DNA of 64,000 bases. Origin: Acidimicrobiia bacterium. GTDB lineage: Bacteria; Actinomycetota; Acidimicrobiia; Acidimicrobiales; AC-14. The stretch spans positions 1-64,000 of the forward strand of contig JAHFUR010000008.1 in assembly GCA_023264995.1 (NCBI GenBank), written 5' to 3'. Position 1 is the first letter of the stretch. Each line of letters starts with the position of its first letter. The position numbers and the translations under genes were made by a program. Positions 1 to 8,182 of the stretch are shown here, piece by piece. Under the pieces are notes generated by a model. The model made no database searches. It saw nothing but the letters and a program-made list of their open reading frames with translations, and was not told the DNA's origin.

Positions 1-359
1 CGCCGGCGGGCCTCGGTCTCGGACCGGCGGTCGGCGGCGGCCTCGCCCGCCTCGGCCACGCCGGAGGCCAGGGCGTCGAGCTCGGCCTCCCACCCGTCCG
101 GCCGGGTCAGCCACAGCCACCCCGCCCGCCCGATGTGCTCCTCGGAGGCGGCGTCGGCGACCCGGAGCCGGAACTCGTCGTCGGCGTCGACCACCCGTCG
201 GGCGGCGAGCACGGCCGGGCCAGGCAGCTTGGCGAAGTTGAGGAACGGGCGCAGCGCCGGCGGCGCGGGTACGGCCGGCGTGTCGTCCTCGCCGGCCCGG
301 GCCACGGCGACCGCCGCCTCCAGCGCCGGGCGCAGGAGCCTGTCGAGCGCCGCTGTCAG
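1..359 (-). CDS. NYN/YacP-type protein, N-terminal part (partial)
   Basis: The gene runs off the left edge, so only about 119 N-terminal residues are visible. They include the stretches LRPFLNFAKLPGPAV and GRAGWLWLTRPDGWE followed by an acidic, Arg-rich helix. This matches, from memory, the N-terminal region of actinobacterial proteins that carry a C-terminal YacP/NYN ribonuclease-like domain; that catalytic domain lies outside the window. No ATG, GTG or TTG fits the start of the conserved region. The best candidate is CTG at 359, whose bases overlap the TGA of the upstream zinc-ribbon gene (CTGA). A GTG at 305 would give a shorter product. Translational coupling to the upstream gene is likely. 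Confidence 0.6.
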   Translation of the reverse strand, partial: MTAALDRLLRPALEAAVAVARAGEDDTPAVPAPPALRPFLNFAKLPGPAVLAARRVVDADDEFRLRVADAASEEHIGRAGWLWLTRPDGWEAELDALASGVAEAGEAAADRRSETEARR

Positions 360-604
360 CTCTCGACCTGCGCCGCAGGGTCAGCCGCCTCGACCTGGGC
401 CGCCGGCGCTTCCTCGACCGCCCGCGACGACCCGCACCACCGGCAGGACACTTCCTCCACCGTCTCGGCCAGCACCTCCTCGTCCTCGATGGCCAGGTCG
501 CCACCGAGGGAGAAGTGGTGGAAGGCGCGGGTGCGCCGGGTCACGGTGACGTCGAAACGGGTCAGGTTCCCACAGGCGGCGCAGCGGTAACGGGCGGTCG
601 GCAC
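356..604 (-). CDS. Small zinc-ribbon protein
   Basis: Predicted protein of 82 residues with two CxxC knuckles, CAAC near the N-terminus (YRCAACGNLTRF) and CRWC about 40 residues later, as in zinc ribbons. The tail is rich in Ala, Glu and Val and looks disordered. The function is not recognised; such ribbons usually bind nucleic acid or stabilise a fold. The GTG at 604 is chosen because the first conserved Cys follows shortly and because a TACAGT hexamer lies 9 nt upstream, consistent with a leaderless transcript. It is probably co-transcribed with the NYN-type gene, whose coding region begins at its stop codon. It is divergent from the exonuclease gene at 690. Confidence 0.65.
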   Translation of the reverse strand: MPTARYRCAACGNLTRFDVTVTRRTRAFHHFSLGGDLAIEDEEVLAETVEEVSCRWCGSSRAVEEAPAAQVEAADPAAQVES

Positions 605-613
605 GAGACGGCT

Positions 614-619
614 ACTGTA
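614..619 (-). promoter_or_regulatory. -10 hexamer TACAGT (leaderless promoter)
   Basis: TACAGT on the minus strand, 9 nt before the GTG at 604. It matches the TANNNT pattern seen before many starts in this window. Confidence 0.4.
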
Positions 620-675
620 ACCGCCGCCCTCGCCGGCACCCCCGGGCGCCGTTTGCTCTCGAACATACGTTCGCC

Positions 676-681
676 TAACCT
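676..681 (+). promoter_or_regulatory. -10 hexamer TAACCT
   Basis: TAACCT, 8 nt before the GTG at 690, with no purine-rich ribosome site in between. This is consistent with a leaderless or near-leaderless mRNA. Confidence 0.45.
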
Positions 682-689
682 GCGGCCCG

Positions 690-2369
690 GTGCAGCGCAG
701 CTTCGACGACCTGGGCGTCCCTCTCCACGAGGTCACCTTCTGCGTGCTCGACCTGGAGACCACGGGGGCGGCGCCGCCGCAGTCGGCCATCACCGAGATC
801 GGCGCGGTGAAGCTCCGCGGCGGCGAGTGCCTCGGCACCTTCCAGACGCTCGTGAACCCCGGCACAGGCATCCCACCGGAGATCTCTTTCCTCACCGGCA
901 TTACCGAAGCCATGGTGCAGCCGGCGCCGTGGGTCGAGGCCGTGCTCCCGTCGTTCCTCGAGTTCCTCGGCCCGGCCGTCATCGTCGGCCACAACGTCCG
1001 CTTCGACCTGCGCTTCCTCCAGGCGGCGCTGGCCGCCGCCGGCCACCCGGCGCTGCCCAACCGCTGGGTCGACACCTGCGCGCTGGCCCGGCGCCTGGTG
1101 CGCGACGAGGTGCCGAACTGCCAGCTCGGCATGCTCGCCGAGCGGTTGCGCCTGGCCCACCGTCCGACCCACCGGGCCCTGGCCGACGCCCTGGCCACCG
1201 GCGACCTCCTCCATGCCCTCCTGGAGCGGGCCGGGAACCTGGGCGTCCTCGGCCTCGACGACCTCTTCGAGCTGCCGACGGTCCGGGCCCACCCGCAGAT
1301 GGGCAAGCTGCGGCTGACCAACGGCCTGCCCCGCCGGCCGGGTGTGTACCTGTTCCGGGGGGCCGGCGGCCGGGTCCTCTACGTCGGCAAGGCCACCAAC
1401 CTCCGCGCCCGCGTCCGCTCGTACTTCGGGGGTGACGACCGCCGGAAGGTCAGCCAGTTGCTCCGTGAGACCCAGGCCATCGACCACGTGGTCTGCCCCG
1501 GCACGCTCGAGGCCGCCGTCCTCGAGGTCCGCCTCATCCACCGCCACCAGCCCCCGTTCAACCACCGGTCGAAGCTCTGGAGCCGCTACGTCTACCTGAA
1601 GGTCACCCTCGACGAGGCCTACCCCCGGCTGTCGGTCGTGCGCTCGGCCCGCGCCGGCGACGGCTGCATCTACATCGGCCCGCTGGGGTCGGCGGGGGTG
1701 GCCCGGCAGGTGGCCGACGCCATCGAGTCGGCGCTACCGGTGCGCCGGTGCACGGCCCGGGTCCCGGCCCGGCCCGTGGCCGGGGCGTGCGCGCCGGCGC
1801 AGCTCGGCGTCGCCGCCTGCCCGTGCGCCGGCACGGTCTCGGTGGCCGAGTACGGCCGCATCGTCGACCGCCTGGTCCACGGCCTCACCGGGGACCCGTC
1901 GGTCCTTCTCGAGCCGCTCCGCGAGCGCATGGCCGCCCTCGCCGCCGCCGAGCGGTACGAAGAGGCCGCCGACATGCGGGACCGGGCCGCGGCCCTGGCC
2001 CGGGCCCTCGGTCGCCAGCGCCAGCTCGACGCCCTGCGCCGGGCCGGCCGGATGGAGATCGAGGTGCTGTCCACGCCCGCCGGCGGCGGGGTGGCCCAGG
2101 CCCGCCGGCTGGTGCTCACCGCTGGGCGCCTGACGGGCGCCGCCGACCAGCTCAACCTGCTCGAGGGCGCCGGCGACCTCTCGGACGAAGGTGGGGGCCC
2201 CGACCGCCCCCTCCCCCGCCACCTGGTCGACGAGCTGTCGTGCGTGGCCTCGTGGCTGGAGACCGAGGCCGCATCGGTGCGGGTCGTGCACTGCGAGGGC
2301 CCGTGGAGCCTGCCGGTGCCGCGGCTCCCCCGCTTCGAACCAGCCAAGGGCGGCGCCCGCACCCACTGA
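690..2369 (+). CDS. DEDDh exonuclease / GIY-YIG endonuclease fusion
   Basis: This 559-residue protein joins two nuclease modules. Residues 1-185 form a DnaQ/epsilon-like DEDDh 3'-5' exonuclease with LDLETTG, GHNVRFDLRFL and a THRALADA box carrying the final His and Asp. Residues about 210-290 are a GIY-YIG domain (GVYLFRG, LYVGKATNLRARVRSYF) of the UvrC/Cho type. A UvrB/UvrC-like helical hairpin (AAERYEEAADMRDRAA) lies near residues 410-435. This architecture is known in actinobacteria (for example M. tuberculosis Rv2191) and suggests DNA repair, with nicking by the GIY-YIG part and trimming by the exonuclease. The GTG start is supported by the -10-like TAACCT 8 nt upstream. The C-terminal region of about 100 residues has no recognised domain. 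Confidence 0.9.
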   Translation: MQRSFDDLGVPLHEVTFCVLDLETTGAAPPQSAITEIGAVKLRGGECLGTFQTLVNPGTGIPPEISFLTGITEAMVQPAPWVEAVLPSFLEFLGPAVIVGHNVRFDLRFLQAALAAAGHPALPNRWVDTCALARRLVRDEVPNCQLGMLAERLRLAHRPTHRALADALATGDLLHALLERAGNLGVLGLDDLFELPTVRAHPQMGKLRLTNGLPRRPGVYLFRGAGGRVLYVGKATNLRARVRSYFGGDDRRKVSQLLRETQAIDHVVCPGTLEAAVLEVRLIHRHQPPFNHRSKLWSRYVYLKVTLDEAYPRLSVVRSARAGDGCIYIGPLGSAGVARQVADAIESALPVRRCTARVPARPVAGACAPAQLGVAACPCAGTVSVAEYGRIVDRLVHGLTGDPSVLLEPLRERMAALAAAERYEEAADMRDRAAALARALGRQRQLDALRRAGRMEIEVLSTPAGGGVAQARRLVLTAGRLTGAADQLNLLEGAGDLSDEGGGPDRPLPRHLVDELSCVASWLETEAASVRVVHCEGPWSLPVPRLPRFEPAKGGARTH

Positions 2370-2480
2370 CGCGGCACAGCTAGATGCGTACGACAGCCAT
2401 TGCGCGCCGGCCGTCCGGCGCCGACACTGGCAGCGGCATCGGGAGTCGACGAAAGAGCGTTCGGCGCGGGACGGGGGAAC

Positions 2481-3719
2481 ATGGCGAAGCACAGGACGAG
2501 GCGCGGTCGGGGGCGGGCCACGCTCGGCGCCGCGGTGGTCGCGATGGGATCCGCGCTGGTGTGGGGGCCGACCGGCGCCGGCGCCGCGTTCCCGGGCGGG
2601 AACGGCACGCTGGCCTGCCAGACCAGTCGCACCGGGAACAGCGAGATCTTCACCTTCAGTGCCACCGGCACCGAGATCCAGGCCACCAACATCACCAACA
2701 ACCCGGCGTCGGACGCGCGGCCCCGGTACTCGCCCGACGGGCGCACGATCGTCTTCGAGAGCAACCGGGACGGGCCCACTGAGCTCTACCTGATGAACGC
2801 CGACGGCAGCAACGTCCGCCGGCTCACCTTCAGCCCGGCCGGCGGCCACGGGAACGGCGCGGCCAACTTCAGCCCGGGCGGCGACCAGATCGTCTACCAG
2901 ACGACGCGGAACGGGAACTTCGACGTGTACCGGATCGATGTCGACGGCACCAACGACACGCCGCTGGTCACCAGCCCAGTCGAGGACTCGCTGCCGGCGT
3001 GGTCGCCCAACGGCGACAAGATCGCCATCAGCTCCCGGCAGGTCGATGCCGCCACCGACGTCCACCTCATGAACCCCGACGGCTCCGGGTTGGTCGACAT
3101 CACCAACTCCCCCGGCGAGGACTCGTGGCCGGTCTGGTCGCCCGACGGTTCGATGCTGGCGTTCCACAGCCGCCGCGACGACCCCAACGGCGAGGAGATC
3201 TACCGCATGAACGCCGACGGCTCCAACGTCGTCCGCCTCACCAACAACCCCGGGCCGGTGCAGGGCAGCTTCGACATCTTCCCCTTCTGGTCGCCCGACG
3301 GCTCGCGGATCGGGTGGAACAGCGGGCGGGCCGGTGGGGCCGACGGCTTCGGCGAAATCTTCACCATGAACGCCTTGGACGGGTCCGGGGTGACCCGGAT
3401 CACCAACAACGCCGCCACCGACCAGCGCTGTGACTGGCAGCCCCTGTGCACGATCTACGGCAGCGGGCGGATCATCGGAACGCCCGGCGACGACGTCATC
3501 TGCGGCTCCGAGGGGAACGACCTGATCGTCGGCAACGGCGGGAACGACCGCATCCTCGGCATGGGCGGGAACGACCTGATCTACGGGAACCCGGGGAACG
3601 ACAAGATCTTCGGCGGCGCCGGGAGCGACAGCATCGTCGGCAACGGCGGCAACGACCTCGGCGACGGTGGCACCGGGCGCGACTCCTGCGTGGGGGTGAC
3701 GACGGCTCGGAGCTGCTGA
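2481..3719 (+). CDS. Secreted PD40/TolB-like beta-propeller with RTX-type repeats
   Basis: A 412-residue protein. Residues 1-38 form a signal peptide (Arg-rich start, hydrophobic core, cleavage near AGA-AF). Residues about 45-320 hold WD40-like PD40 repeats of the form PxYSPDG..IxFxSxRDG..EIYxMNADGSN, predicting a TolB-type propeller. Residues about 330-405 hold glycine/aspartate nonapeptides (GNDLIVGNGGND and variants), like hemolysin-type calcium-binding repeats. The ATG at 2481 is preferred over one at 2400 because it follows a G-rich site (gggacgggggaac) and puts the signal peptide at the N-terminus. The ligand is unknown. The protein is probably extracellular or surface-associated, with the RTX region folding on calcium. 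Confidence 0.85.
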   Translation: MAKHRTRRGRGRATLGAAVVAMGSALVWGPTGAGAAFPGGNGTLACQTSRTGNSEIFTFSATGTEIQATNITNNPASDARPRYSPDGRTIVFESNRDGPTELYLMNADGSNVRRLTFSPAGGHGNGAANFSPGGDQIVYQTTRNGNFDVYRIDVDGTNDTPLVTSPVEDSLPAWSPNGDKIAISSRQVDAATDVHLMNPDGSGLVDITNSPGEDSWPVWSPDGSMLAFHSRRDDPNGEEIYRMNADGSNVVRLTNNPGPVQGSFDIFPFWSPDGSRIGWNSGRAGGADGFGEIFTMNALDGSGVTRITNNAATDQRCDWQPLCTIYGSGRIIGTPGDDVICGSEGNDLIVGNGGNDRILGMGGNDLIYGNPGNDKIFGGAGSDSIVGNGGNDLGDGGTGRDSCVGVTTARSC

Positions 3720-3728
3720 TCCGAAGGG

Positions 3729-4766
3729 CTACGCCTCGTTGGAGACGGCCACCATGCGGTCGAGTACCGCCGCGGCCCGGCCCTCGTCCACCGAGGCGAT
3801 GGCCGCGGCCAGCCCCTCGGCCAGGTCGTCGGCCACGCCCGCTGCCACCAGGCCGGCGGCCGCGTTCAGCAGTACAAAATCACGCTTGGGCCCGGGCTCG
3901 CCGTCGAGCACCCGCCGGGCCAGGTCGGCATTGCGCGTCGGGTCGCCGCCCTGGATGTCGGCCAGGGTGGCCGGCTTCAGCCCGAGGGCACCCGGGTCGA
4001 CCTCGTAGGTCCGGACCTCACCGTCGCGCAGCTCCATCACGGTGGACGTGGTGATCGTCGACAGCTCGTCGAGCCCGTCGTGGCCGTACACGACCAGCGC
4101 CCGCTCCCCGTCCTGGGCCTGGAGCACACCGATCAGCTTGACGGCCATGGCCGGGTCGCTCACGCCCAGGACCTGGCGGCGGACCCGCGCCGGGTTGGCC
4201 ACCGGCCCGAGGAAGTTGAACACGGTCGGGACGCCGAGCTCGCGGCGGGTCGGGCCCACGTGGCGGAAAGCCGGGTGGTACCGGGGGGCGAAGCAGAAGC
4301 CCATGCCGGCCCGCTCGACGCAGTCGGCCACGGTGGCCGGCGCCACATCGATGGCCACGCCCAGGGCCTCCAGCAGGTCGGCTGAGCCACACTGCGAGGT
4401 CTGCGACCGGTTCCCGTGCTTGCACACCTTGGCCCCGGCGCCGGCCACCACCAGGGCGCCGACGGTGGACGCGTTGATCGTGCAGGTGCGGTCGCCACCC
4501 GTGCCGCAGGTATCGACCGCGTCGGTGCCCGCCGCCAGCTCGACGTGCTCGCCGAAGGCCCGCATGGTGTCGAGCAGGGCGCGCAGCTCGACGACCGTCT
4601 CCCCCTTCATGCGCAGCCCGACCGCGAACGCGGCGATCTGGGCGGGCGTGGCCCCACCCATGAGGATCTCGGTGGCCGCCGCCGTCACCTCGGGTGCCGT
4701 CAGGTCGCGTCCAGCGGTCAGGGGGCCGAGCACAGCTGGCCACCCTCCGAGATCTGAGAGGTTCAC
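3729..4766 (-). CDS. trpD: Anthranilate phosphoribosyltransferase
   Basis: TrpD transfers phosphoribose from PRPP to anthranilate, the second step of tryptophan synthesis. The 345-residue length is normal. Seen are the PRPP-binding DTCGTGGDRTCTINAST, the anthranilate-site KHGNRSQTSQCGSADLLEALG, and the AGMGFCFAPRYHPAF and FNFLGPVANPA blocks typical of the family. The start is the GTG at 4766 (VNLSDLGGWP), not the longer frame, which would read through the WhiB gene. A TACCGT hexamer lies 8 nt upstream. It is separated from other trp genes, as is common in actinobacteria. It converges with the beta-propeller gene with 9 bp between stop codons. Confidence 0.95.
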   Translation of the reverse strand: MNLSDLGGWPAVLGPLTAGRDLTAPEVTAAATEILMGGATPAQIAAFAVGLRMKGETVVELRALLDTMRAFGEHVELAAGTDAVDTCGTGGDRTCTINASTVGALVVAGAGAKVCKHGNRSQTSQCGSADLLEALGVAIDVAPATVADCVERAGMGFCFAPRYHPAFRHVGPTRRELGVPTVFNFLGPVANPARVRRQVLGVSDPAMAVKLIGVLQAQDGERALVVYGHDGLDELSTITTSTVMELRDGEVRTYEVDPGALGLKPATLADIQGGDPTRNADLARRVLDGEPGPKRDFVLLNAAAGLVAAGVADDLAEGLAAAIASVDEGRAAAVLDRMVAVSNEA

Positions 4767-4774
4767 GGGGCCGA

Positions 4775-4780
4775 ACGGTA
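4775..4780 (-). promoter_or_regulatory. -10 hexamer TACCGT for trpD
   Basis: TACCGT on the minus strand, 8 nt before the GTG start of trpD. It fits the TANNNT leaderless pattern. Confidence 0.4.
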
Positions 4781-4813
4781 GCGGCCCCGGCGCCGGGCCG
4801 GCGGGGAGATCGC

Positions 4814-5053
4814 TCAGGCCGCGGCGGTCTTGCGGCGCTGCCGGAGGATGCGGCGCCGCTCCTTCTCGGTGGCACCGCCCCAGATCCCCTCTGACTCGCG
4901 GTTCGCCAGCGCGAATTCCAAACACTGCTGCTGCACGACACAGGTGTTGCAGACGGCCTTGGCCCGGTCGGCGCCCTCGTCCTCGGACGGGGCGTAGAAA
5001 ATCTCGGGATCCAGACCACGACATGCGCCTCGGAGGCGCCAGGACAGCTCCAT
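4814..5053 (-). CDS. WhiB-family iron-sulfur regulator
   Basis: A 79-residue Wbl protein. It has four Cys that would bind a [4Fe-4S] cluster: GACRG near residue 9, then CNTC and C in AVCNTCVVQQQCLEFA. These are followed by the GIWGG turn and a basic C-terminal tail (KERRRILRQRRK) that contacts DNA or the sigma factor region 4. Known Wbl proteins act with the primary sigma factor and respond to redox, NO or development signals. The ATG at 5053 is preceded by a good ribosome site (GGAAGGTGA). The short length and lack of extensions fit the WhiB1/WhmD-like class, but the subgroup cannot be fixed by eye. Confidence 0.92.
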   Translation of the reverse strand: MELSWRLRGACRGLDPEIFYAPSEDEGADRAKAVCNTCVVQQQCLEFALANRESEGIWGGATEKERRRILRQRRKTAAA

Positions 5054-5126
5054 TGCAGTATCACCTTCCTCTCTCGGCCCGGTCCCAAACCTGGCTTCGG
5101 CCAGCCGGTGGAACACGACCAAAGGA

Positions 5127-5156
5127 ATTATCCAACGAAAAGGTTGCCGAAGTCCA
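5127..5156 (-). promoter_or_regulatory. Probable sigma-70 promoter of the WhiB gene
   Basis: On the minus strand TGGACT (5156-5151) and GATAAT (5132-5127) are separated by 18 bp in a locally AT-rich patch, unusual for this genome. Transcription would start near 5120, giving a leader of about 65 nt with a ribosome site before the WhiB ATG. Confidence 0.5.
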
Positions 5157-5166
5157 CTTTGTTTGT

Positions 5167-5204
5167 GCGACGGGCACCCGGGCGCGGAGCGCCACGCCCG
5201 TCGC
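5167..5204. repeat. Inverted repeat / hairpin 1
   Basis: GCGACGGGC (5167-5175) and its exact complement GCCCGTCGC (5196-5204) flank a 20-nt GC-rich loop. It lies between the WhiB promoter and the exchanger gene. Confidence 0.55.
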
Positions 5205-5206
5205 AT

Positions 5207-5232
5207 GCCGGCGGGGCCCCTGCCCCGCCGGC
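5207..5232. repeat. Inverted repeat / hairpin 2
   Basis: GCCGGCGGGGC (5207-5217) pairs perfectly with GCCCCGCCGGC (5222-5232) around a 4-nt loop (ccct). This very stable hairpin lies directly after hairpin 1. There is no U-tract on either strand. Confidence 0.6.
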
Positions 5233-5276
5233 GTGCCGCCGGCGTCGTGCGCGTCGGAGCCGCAGGGTCCCGACCC

Positions 5277-5282
5277 TAGGAT
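5277..5282 (+). promoter_or_regulatory. -10 hexamer TAGGAT
   Basis: TAGGAT exactly 6 nt before the GTG at 5289, the spacing expected for a leaderless transcript. Confidence 0.5.
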
Positions 5283-5288
5283 GCAGCG

Positions 5289-6623
5289 GTGACGACGCCG
5301 GCCCACGACGCCCCGGACATCCGGCCCGGCCGCCAGCGGGTGTCGCTGGCCGTGGCCGTCGCTCTGTGCCTGCCCGGTGCCGTGGCTCGCCTGGCCGGCG
5401 TCCACGGCAACCCCGGCGTCATGGCCGCCATCTTCGGCCTGGCCATCGTGGGGGCGGCGTTCATGCTGTCGTGGGCCGCCGAGGTGGCCCAGCTCGACAT
5501 CTCGGCCGGGCTGGCCATCGCCCTCCTGGCCTTCATCGCCGTCCTGCCCGAGTACGCGGTCGACATGGTCTTCGCGTGGAAGGGCGGCAACGCGTTCCAG
5601 AAGTTCGGCCCCACCTGCCACGCCGGCGGCGACACCGGCGAGTCCCCCTGCTCACTGGCCCTGGCCAACATGACCGGCGCCAACCGGCTCCTGATCGGCA
5701 TCGGCTGGTCGCTCGTCGTCTTCCTCGCCTGGTACGCCATGCGCCGCAAGAACCGCGCCGCCGGCGGCGGCACGCAACAGCCGGCCCTCAAGGAGGTCGC
5801 CCTCGACCGGGCCCACTCGGTGGAGCTGGCGTTCCTCACCCTGGCCAGCGCCTACTCGCTGACCCTCCCGCTCAAGCACTCGATCACCCTCTGGGACGCG
5901 GCCGTGCTGGTGAGCCTGTTCGTCGTCTACACCGTCCGCATCTCCCGGGCGCCGGCCGAGGAACCCCACCTGGTCGGGCCGGCGCTCTACATCGGCTCCT
6001 TCGAGCAGGTCCGCCGCCGGCTCACGGTGCTGGCCCTGTTCCTGTTCGCGGCCATGGTGATCCTGCTGTGCGCCGAGCGCTTCGCCGAGTCCCTCGTCGA
6101 GACGGGCGCCCGGTTCGGCGTCAGTGAGTTCCTGCTGGTGCAGTGGTTGGCGCCGCTGGCGTCCGAGGCGCCCGAGCTGCTCGTCGCCGGCCTCTACGCC
6201 TGGCGGCTGAACACCAACGCCGGCCTGGGCACGCTGGTGTCCTCCAAGGTCAACCAGTGGACGCTGCTGGTCGGCACGCTCCCGATCGTCTTCGCCTTCG
6301 CCTCCGGGAGCCTCCACGGCCTGCCCATCGTCGCCCAGCAGCGCGAGGAGCTGTTCCTCACTGCGGCCCAGTCGGTGTTCGCGGTGGCCATCCTGACCAA
6401 CCTGTCCATCAGCACCAAGGAGGCCGGCATGCTCTTCGGCCTCTTCTGGGCCCAGTTCGTGCTCGGGGCCGTCGTGCCGGAGTCCTGGCACGGCAGCGAG
6501 CTGATCGCCGTCGGCGTCGTCTACCTCCTGCTGGCGGCCACGTACTTCGTGCGCCAGCGCCAGGACGTCCCCCGGCTCCTTCGCGACGGGCTGCGCACCA
6601 ACTACGCGGAGATGACCGGCTAA
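5289..6623 (+). CDS. Sodium/calcium (cation:proton) exchanger family membrane protein
   Basis: A 444-residue polytopic protein with about ten hydrophobic segments in two related halves. Each half carries an acidic/Ser-rich motif of the CaCA superfamily: FIAVLPEYAVDMVFAWKGGN in the first and PLASEAPELLVAGLYAWR in the second, followed by SSKVNQWTLLVGTLPI. These paired alpha-repeat-like motifs indicate Na+/Ca2+ or cation/H+ antiport across the cytoplasmic membrane; the ion cannot be told from sequence. The GTG at 5289 is supported by TAGGAT 6 nt upstream. It ends 2 nt before the glpD start, so read-through into the glycerol operon is possible. Confidence 0.85.
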   Translation: MTTPAHDAPDIRPGRQRVSLAVAVALCLPGAVARLAGVHGNPGVMAAIFGLAIVGAAFMLSWAAEVAQLDISAGLAIALLAFIAVLPEYAVDMVFAWKGGNAFQKFGPTCHAGGDTGESPCSLALANMTGANRLLIGIGWSLVVFLAWYAMRRKNRAAGGGTQQPALKEVALDRAHSVELAFLTLASAYSLTLPLKHSITLWDAAVLVSLFVVYTVRISRAPAEEPHLVGPALYIGSFEQVRRRLTVLALFLFAAMVILLCAERFAESLVETGARFGVSEFLLVQWLAPLASEAPELLVAGLYAWRLNTNAGLGTLVSSKVNQWTLLVGTLPIVFAFASGSLHGLPIVAQQREELFLTAAQSVFAVAILTNLSISTKEAGMLFGLFWAQFVLGAVVPESWHGSELIAVGVVYLLLAATYFVRQRQDVPRLLRDGLRTNYAEMTG

Positions 6624-6625
6624 GT

Positions 6626-8182
6626 GTGACCTTCGACCGCGACGTCTCGCTGCAACGGATGGGTACCGAGCCGTTCGACGTCCTGGTTGTCGGGGGCGGG
6701 ATCACCGGCGCCGGCGTGGCCCTCGACGCCGCGGCCCGTGGCCTGCGCACCGCCCTCGTCGAGCGGGACGACTTTGCGTCCGGGACCTCGTCGCGGTCCT
6801 CCAAGCTCGTCCACGGCGGGCTCCGTTACCTGAGCCAGGGCGACTACCGCCTCGTCGCCCAGGCGCTCGCCGAGCGCCAGCGGCTCCTCACCAACGCGCC
6901 CCACCTCGTCCGGGCCCTCCCCTTCCTGGTGCCCTCCTACGGGAGCCGGGCCCGGATGCGGGCCGTCTCGTCCGCACTGTGGCTGTACGACCTCGCCGGC
7001 GGGGCCCGGATCGGCCGGCTCCACCGCCGCCTGTCGCCGGCCGACGCCATGACCCGCACGCCGGCCCTCCGCCGCGACGGCCTGGTGGGCGCCCACGTCT
7101 ACCTCGACGCCCAGGCCGACGACGCCCGCCTGACCCTCACCGTGCTCCGCTCCGCCGCCCTCGACCACCGGGCCGTCGTCGCCAACCACGTCGCCGTCAC
7201 CGGTCTGCTCACCACCACCGGCGGGCGGGTGGTCGGCGCCGCCGTCCGGGCCGAGGGCCGCGACTTCGACGTGCGGGCCGCGGTGGTGGTGAACGCCGCC
7301 GGCGTCTGGGCCGACGAGCTGGCCGGGCAAGGGGCCAGGACGATCAGGCCGGCCAAGGGGGTCCACCTCACGCTGATGGCCGACCGGGTGCCGACCCGGG
7401 TTGCGCTCGTCCTCCGCGTGCCGGCCGACGGGCGGTCGATCTTCGTCGTCCCCTGGCCCGGGGCCGACCGGGTCTACGTGGGCACGACCGACACGGACTA
7501 CGACGGCCCGCTCGACGCCCCGATGTGCACCGGGGCCGATGTCGCCTACCTCCTCGATGCCGTCAACGCTGCGCTCACCACCGACCTGTCGCCGGCCGAC
7601 GTGGTCGGCACCTGGGCCGGGCTCCGCCCCCTTGTCGCCGGCGCCGCCGGCTCGCGCAGCGCCGACCTGTCGCGCCGCCACCGGGTGGCCCGCAGCCGCC
7701 CGGGCCTGGTCACCATCGCCGGCGGGAAGCTGACGACCTACCGGGCCATGGCCGCCGACACTGTCGACGCAGTCGAGGCCGAGCTGGGCCGACGGCACGT
7801 GCCCTCGCCGACGGGCACGCTGGCGCTGCGCGGGGCCATGGCCGGCACCGACCACCTCACCAGCCGGTACGGGCGAGAGGCCCGGGTCGTGCGGGCACTG
7901 GCCAGCTCGCAGCCGGCGCTGGCCGAGGCCCTCGTGCCCGGTCTCCCCTACCTCGGCGCCGAGGCGCTGTACGCCGCCCGCTACGAGATGGCCACCACCC
8001 TCGACGACGTCCTGGCTCGGCGGGCCCGCGCCCTCATCCTCGACCGCGACGCGTCCGTGGCCGCGGCCCCCGGCGTCGCCCGGCTCCTGGCCCCGGAGCT
8101 CGGGTGGACCGAGGCGGACCAGGCCGCCCAGGTGGAGGCGTACCGGGCCGGCGCCGAGGCCGAGCGCCTGGCCGCGTCCTGA
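6626..8182 (+). CDS. glpD: Glycerol-3-phosphate dehydrogenase (FAD)
   Basis: GlpD oxidises glycerol 3-phosphate to dihydroxyacetone phosphate and passes electrons to the quinone pool at the membrane. The 518-residue length is standard. Seen are the N-terminal Rossmann FAD motif DVLVVGGGITGAGVALDAA, the family block SGTSSRSSKLVHGGLRYL, the mid-protein VVNAAGVWADELA, and the C-terminal RHRVARSRPGLVTIAGGKLTTYRAMA. The start is GTG at 6626, just after the stop of the exchanger gene. The next gene begins on the final base of its stop codon (TGATG), so the two are translationally coupled. It belongs with glpK at 9938. Confidence 0.95.
   Translation: MTFDRDVSLQRMGTEPFDVLVVGGGITGAGVALDAAARGLRTALVERDDFASGTSSRSSKLVHGGLRYLSQGDYRLVAQALAERQRLLTNAPHLVRALPFLVPSYGSRARMRAVSSALWLYDLAGGARIGRLHRRLSPADAMTRTPALRRDGLVGAHVYLDAQADDARLTLTVLRSAALDHRAVVANHVAVTGLLTTTGGRVVGAAVRAEGRDFDVRAAVVVNAAGVWADELAGQGARTIRPAKGVHLTLMADRVPTRVALVLRVPADGRSIFVVPWPGADRVYVGTTDTDYDGPLDAPMCTGADVAYLLDAVNAALTTDLSPADVVGTWAGLRPLVAGAAGSRSADLSRRHRVARSRPGLVTIAGGKLTTYRAMAADTVDAVEAELGRRHVPSPTGTLALRGAMAGTDHLTSRYGREARVVRALASSQPALAEALVPGLPYLGAEALYAARYEMATTLDDVLARRARALILDRDASVAAAPGVARLLAPELGWTEADQAAQVEAYRAGAEAERLAAS

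Noticed and set aside
356-1321. A long minus-strand frame extending the zinc-ribbon protein to 321 residues
   Set aside because: The extension lies opposite the exonuclease domain of the gene at 690 and is Arg/Ser/Pro-rich. The conserved part begins at the GTG at 604.
3470-3690. DNA-level tandem repeats that could suggest a CRISPR or satellite array
   Set aside because: The repeats are in frame and encode glycine/aspartate nonapeptides at the end of the beta-propeller gene. No constant repeat with unique spacers is present.
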